Of a stretch of DNA of 64,000 bases, positions 61,956 to 64,000 are shown in pieces (within the stretch, counting starts at the first letter, position 1; each line of letters opens with the position of its first letter). The position numbers and the translations under genes are program-made. Below the pieces are notes generated by a model, which did not search any database, was not told where the DNA came from, and saw nothing but the letters and a program-made list of their open reading frames with translations. Source of the DNA: Nostoc sp. NIES-3756 (lineage in GTDB: Bacteria > Cyanobacteriota > Cyanobacteriia > Cyanobacteriales > Nostocaceae); contig NZ_AP017295.1 in assembly GCF_001548375.1 (NCBI RefSeq), positions 4,622,501 to 4,686,500 on the forward strand, in the 5' to 3' direction.

Positions 61956-63011
61956 ATGGCTAAAAATTCACCTAGCAATTACAACTTTCAATTTCTAAAC
62001 AAAATTTTATATCTTCATGTATTCCAGCCTATTCCTGAGTTTTATACTGTTTTCTCAAAAGAGGAAATTTTAGATATAATTCACGCTATAGAATTTAAAC
62101 GTGAAATACCTCTAAAATATTCTTACAAAGGTGGTGGTGCTAACATTTGGGATAAGTTTTATCTTAAATATGTTGTTCCTACATGGTATAGAACATCAAA
62201 CGTAGAGATTGAGTTATTAAAAGACAATTTTGTATATCTTAATGGCAGTTATAAAAAATGCAATAAACTCAATATTATAGATATAGGTTCCGGTAATTCC
62301 TATCCAGTGAAAGCATTTCTTGCCAGTTTAATAAAATTAGGGAAAATTAATAAATATATTGCAACAGATATTAGTGATGAGTTACTCAATGTCTCTAGTA
62401 AAAATATTAGAAAATGGTTTCCTGACCTTGCTTTTACTAGTTACAGATTTGATATAGAAAACTCCATTATACCTAAAAGTATTTTAAAAAATAAATCTGA
62501 AGATACAGCTAATATATTGTTACACTTGGGTGTAACAATCGCTAATCACTCCAACAGAAGCAAAGCGTTCAAAAACTTGAGAGACAGCATGGAGGAAAAT
62601 GACTTGCTAGTCTTTACCAATGAGATTGGTTCTAATTCTCAATGGGATGGCATAGCCAGAGGTGGTTGTAAGTATCATGTAGACCAAATTTATAAATGGC
62701 TGAAAAGTAATCTTGGTTTGAAGAACGAAGACTGTGAACTTATCAGAAAGTATGACTCAGCAACAGATAGTATAGTTGCTAATATAAAATTCCGTCATCA
62801 ATGCAATATAGATTTCAGTTATTCAGGAATAGATAAAAGTGTTGAAATCGCTGCGGGAGAGGAAATTACTATTTGGAGACATCACAAATTTACCATCCCA
62901 GAACTCATACAAGAAATAGAACAAGCTGGACTAAAGGTCGTACATTATAGTACTAATAAATATTCCTCCCATCTTATGGTGATTTGTGAGACTTTAGTCA
63001 ATGGTCATTAG
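61956..63011 (+). CDS. EgtD-like SAM methyltransferase (histidine-methyltransferase family)
   Basis: A 351-residue SAM-dependent enzyme. VVPTWYRTSNVEIELL fits the substrate segment of EgtD (PEYYPTRTE), LNIIDIGSGNSYPVKAFLAS is the SAM site, KYIATDISDELLNVSSKNIR holds the second SAM contact, and LLHLGVTIANHSNRSKAFKN matches the conserved GSTIGNF stretch. The C-terminus (EQAGLKVVHYSTNKYSSHLM) also fits. The usual PTRTE has become WYRTS, so the substrate may not be histidine. EgtB is not adjacent. The DNA is AT-rich without HIP1 sites, unlike the flanks, suggesting transfer. The stop codon is inside a heptamer repeat. Confidence 0.75.
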   Translation: MAKNSPSNYNFQFLNKILYLHVFQPIPEFYTVFSKEEILDIIHAIEFKREIPLKYSYKGGGANIWDKFYLKYVVPTWYRTSNVEIELLKDNFVYLNGSYKKCNKLNIIDIGSGNSYPVKAFLASLIKLGKINKYIATDISDELLNVSSKNIRKWFPDLAFTSYRFDIENSIIPKSILKNKSEDTANILLHLGVTIANHSNRSKAFKNLRDSMEENDLLVFTNEIGSNSQWDGIARGGCKYHVDQIYKWLKSNLGLKNEDCELIRKYDSATDSIVANIKFRHQCNIDFSYSGIDKSVEIAAGEEITIWRHHKFTIPELIQEIEQAGLKVVHYSTNKYSSHLMVICETLVNGH

Positions 63012-63045
63012 TCCATAGCATGTTGTAGTATTTACGATCGCCATC

Positions 63046-63504
63046 ATGGGAGCTTATTTTCTCCTAGCGAATGAAAAACCCTCCAGCACAATCTACCGTT
63101 TTACAGATCAAACATCGATTGTGCTGGCGCGATTGGGTGCGACTATTGCCGCAATGGTAGGTATTGAACTAGCTATTCGAGGACATCTCAGTCCTGGTGG
63201 TGGTTTTGCCGCCGGGGTGGCTGGCGGAACTGCGATCGGATTGATTGCAATAACTTCATCACCAGAGTGGATGCAAGGTATCTACCAGCGTTGGCAAGCT
63301 GCTAAATGGGAAAAAGTTTCGGTTCTGGTTTTCGTTGTCCTGGCTGCCATCACCCTGACTGGAATAGAATTACCGCAAGGAGAAATGGGCGCACTTATTA
63401 GTGGGGGAATTGTTCCCTTACTCAATATCCTCGTTGCGCTCAAAGTTGCCCTGGGGTCTTGGGCAGTGATTTTGGTTTTTATTCGTTATCGCGGATTTTT
63501 GTAA
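63046..63504 (+). CDS. MnhB/MrpB-type antiporter subunit, orphan
   Basis: A 152-residue membrane protein with about four helices. The family core is ARLGATIAAMVGIELAIRGH followed by LSPGGGFAAGVAGGTAIGLI, the most conserved stretch of MnhB subunits of Mrp Na+/H+ antiporters. In other genomes it lies in a large mrp operon; here no other subunit is visible on either side within the window. It starts 34 bp after the methyltransferase stop. It may serve an antiporter encoded elsewhere. Confidence 0.8.
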   Translation: MGAYFLLANEKPSSTIYRFTDQTSIVLARLGATIAAMVGIELAIRGHLSPGGGFAAGVAGGTAIGLIAITSSPEWMQGIYQRWQAAKWEKVSVLVFVVLAAITLTGIELPQGEMGALISGGIVPLLNILVALKVALGSWAVILVFIRYRGFL

Positions 63505-63671
63505 GAAATAGAGACTCAGTTACATTTATGTGGCTGTTTTTTGTAGTATCTTCCAGGTAAATTAACTACACTAATCCAGCCTTTAATCCCTATTTATATT
63601 GTCTTCCCAAAATAGAGAAAAATTGTACGGCAAATCATATTTTATGGCTCTGATTATCTGTTATCTCCTTT

Positions 63672-63821
63672 CTATGTTGTTTCAACTGTTAGAGAGCGAA
63701 TTAACTCACGAATTACATCAGTTGCTGGTCTTCCCGTTAGTTCACAGTATTTTTCCAGCCTTTCTGCCTCACCTGATGTGAGGTTGATTGTCATACGTTT
63801 AACAGCCCATTTCTTATTCAC
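63672..63821 (-). CDS. Tiny ribbon-helix-helix (CopG-like) protein
   Basis: A 49-residue protein on the minus strand from GTG at 63821 (an ATG ten codons on is an alternative) to TAG at 63672. It reads KKWAVKRMTINLTSGEAERL, then YCELTGRPATDVIRELIRSL: a beta strand, helix, turn, helix arrangement typical of RHH antitoxins and repressors. The partner, if any, would lie beyond the STOP side, but the DNA there shows no toxin gene. Short, but the pattern is specific. Confidence 0.65.
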   Translation of the reverse strand: MNKKWAVKRMTINLTSGEAERLEKYCELTGRPATDVIRELIRSLTVETT

Positions 63822-63920
63822 AGCTTAAACAATTAATCTAAACTACATTTCTAATATCAATCATCTAAGCTGTTAATACAATGTGATAAATAATGATATT
63901 CAAATTAAGTAGTAATAAAG

Positions 63921-63940
63921 AAAAAGCTTTAGCTTTTTAA
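63921..63940. terminator. Possible bidirectional terminator at the right edge
   Basis: AAAAAGC, loop TTTA, GCTTTTT: a 7-bp AT-rich stem with A- and T-tracts. It may belong to a gene beyond the window edge. Nothing else is recognisable from 63822 to 64000. Confidence 0.4.
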
Positions 63941-64000
63941 GCTCTAGTGAAGCTTTAGTTTATTTTCCAGAATATTAAGCTTAGGTGATTTAATACTAGG

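Noticed and set aside
63599..63781. 60-codon plus-strand frame near the right edge
   Set aside because: It lies opposite the RHH gene, whose minus-strand translation is far more protein-like.

Overview
The window looks like chromosomal DNA of a heterocyst-forming, Nostoc/Anabaena-type cyanobacterium. The evidence is dense HIP1 palindromes (GCGATCGC), tandem heptamers of the STRR kind (TTAGTCA, TTGGTCA, CAACAGT), small palindromic dispersed repeats, and genes typical of the group: ferredoxin-type sulfite reductase, a cyanobacterial sucrose-phosphate synthase, a ThiD2-ThiE fusion, a DUF92/VTE6 protein, DUF1517 and CARDB-rich proteins.

Layout. 1-4.9 kb: 3' part of a GH15-like gene, a PIN toxin-antitoxin pair, a zinc-less MDR dehydrogenase, an ATP-grasp ligase and a small unknown gene. 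5-9 kb (minus strand): a nitrate/sulfonate/taurine-type ABC importer with two binding proteins, one without a signal peptide. 9.2-12.9 kb: a YihY-type membrane protein, purB, and a sucrose-phosphate synthase whose long leader carries a ydaO/yuaA (c-di-AMP) riboswitch. 13-19 kb: gene-poor DNA with a candidate small RNA, a frameshifted membrane gene, and a two-gene cassette (an unknown protein and an A-PCP-TE mini-NRPS) bracketed by two remnants of the same insertion sequence. 19.7-27.2 kb: a STAND NTPase with TPRs, a lipoprotein pair, a class V aminotransferase, a stress-type protein and a glycosyltransferase. 27.2-33.3 kb: a decayed histidine kinase, an orphan PotC permease, a kinase-FGE fusion and a DUF1517 protein. 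33.3-39 kb: glycosyltransferase, thiS, thiD2-thiE, a beta-helix/SPOR protein, a free-standing PD-(D/E)XK endonuclease and tRNA-Arg(UCU). 39-50.6 kb: mostly conserved cyanobacterial genes, including sulfite reductase and rsmE. 50.9-61.6 kb: a DUF92 gene, then a type I secretion-like block (PpiC isomerase, HlyB-like exporter, giant CARDB-subtilase) and a sensor kinase. 62-64 kb: an EgtD-like methyltransferase, an orphan MnhB-type antiporter subunit and a tiny ribbon-helix-helix gene.

How the genes fit together. The riboswitch would connect c-di-AMP (osmotic) signalling to synthesis of sucrose, a compatible solute. The PpiC/HlyB/subtilase block suggests folding-assisted type I export of a large protease with no signal peptide. 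thiS and thiD2-thiE form a thiamin cluster. The most unusual items are the riboswitch-sucrose link, the C-terminal ribbon-helix-helix domain on sulfite reductase, the IS-bracketed A-PCP-TE cassette, and the use of heptamer repeats as start or stop regions of many genes.
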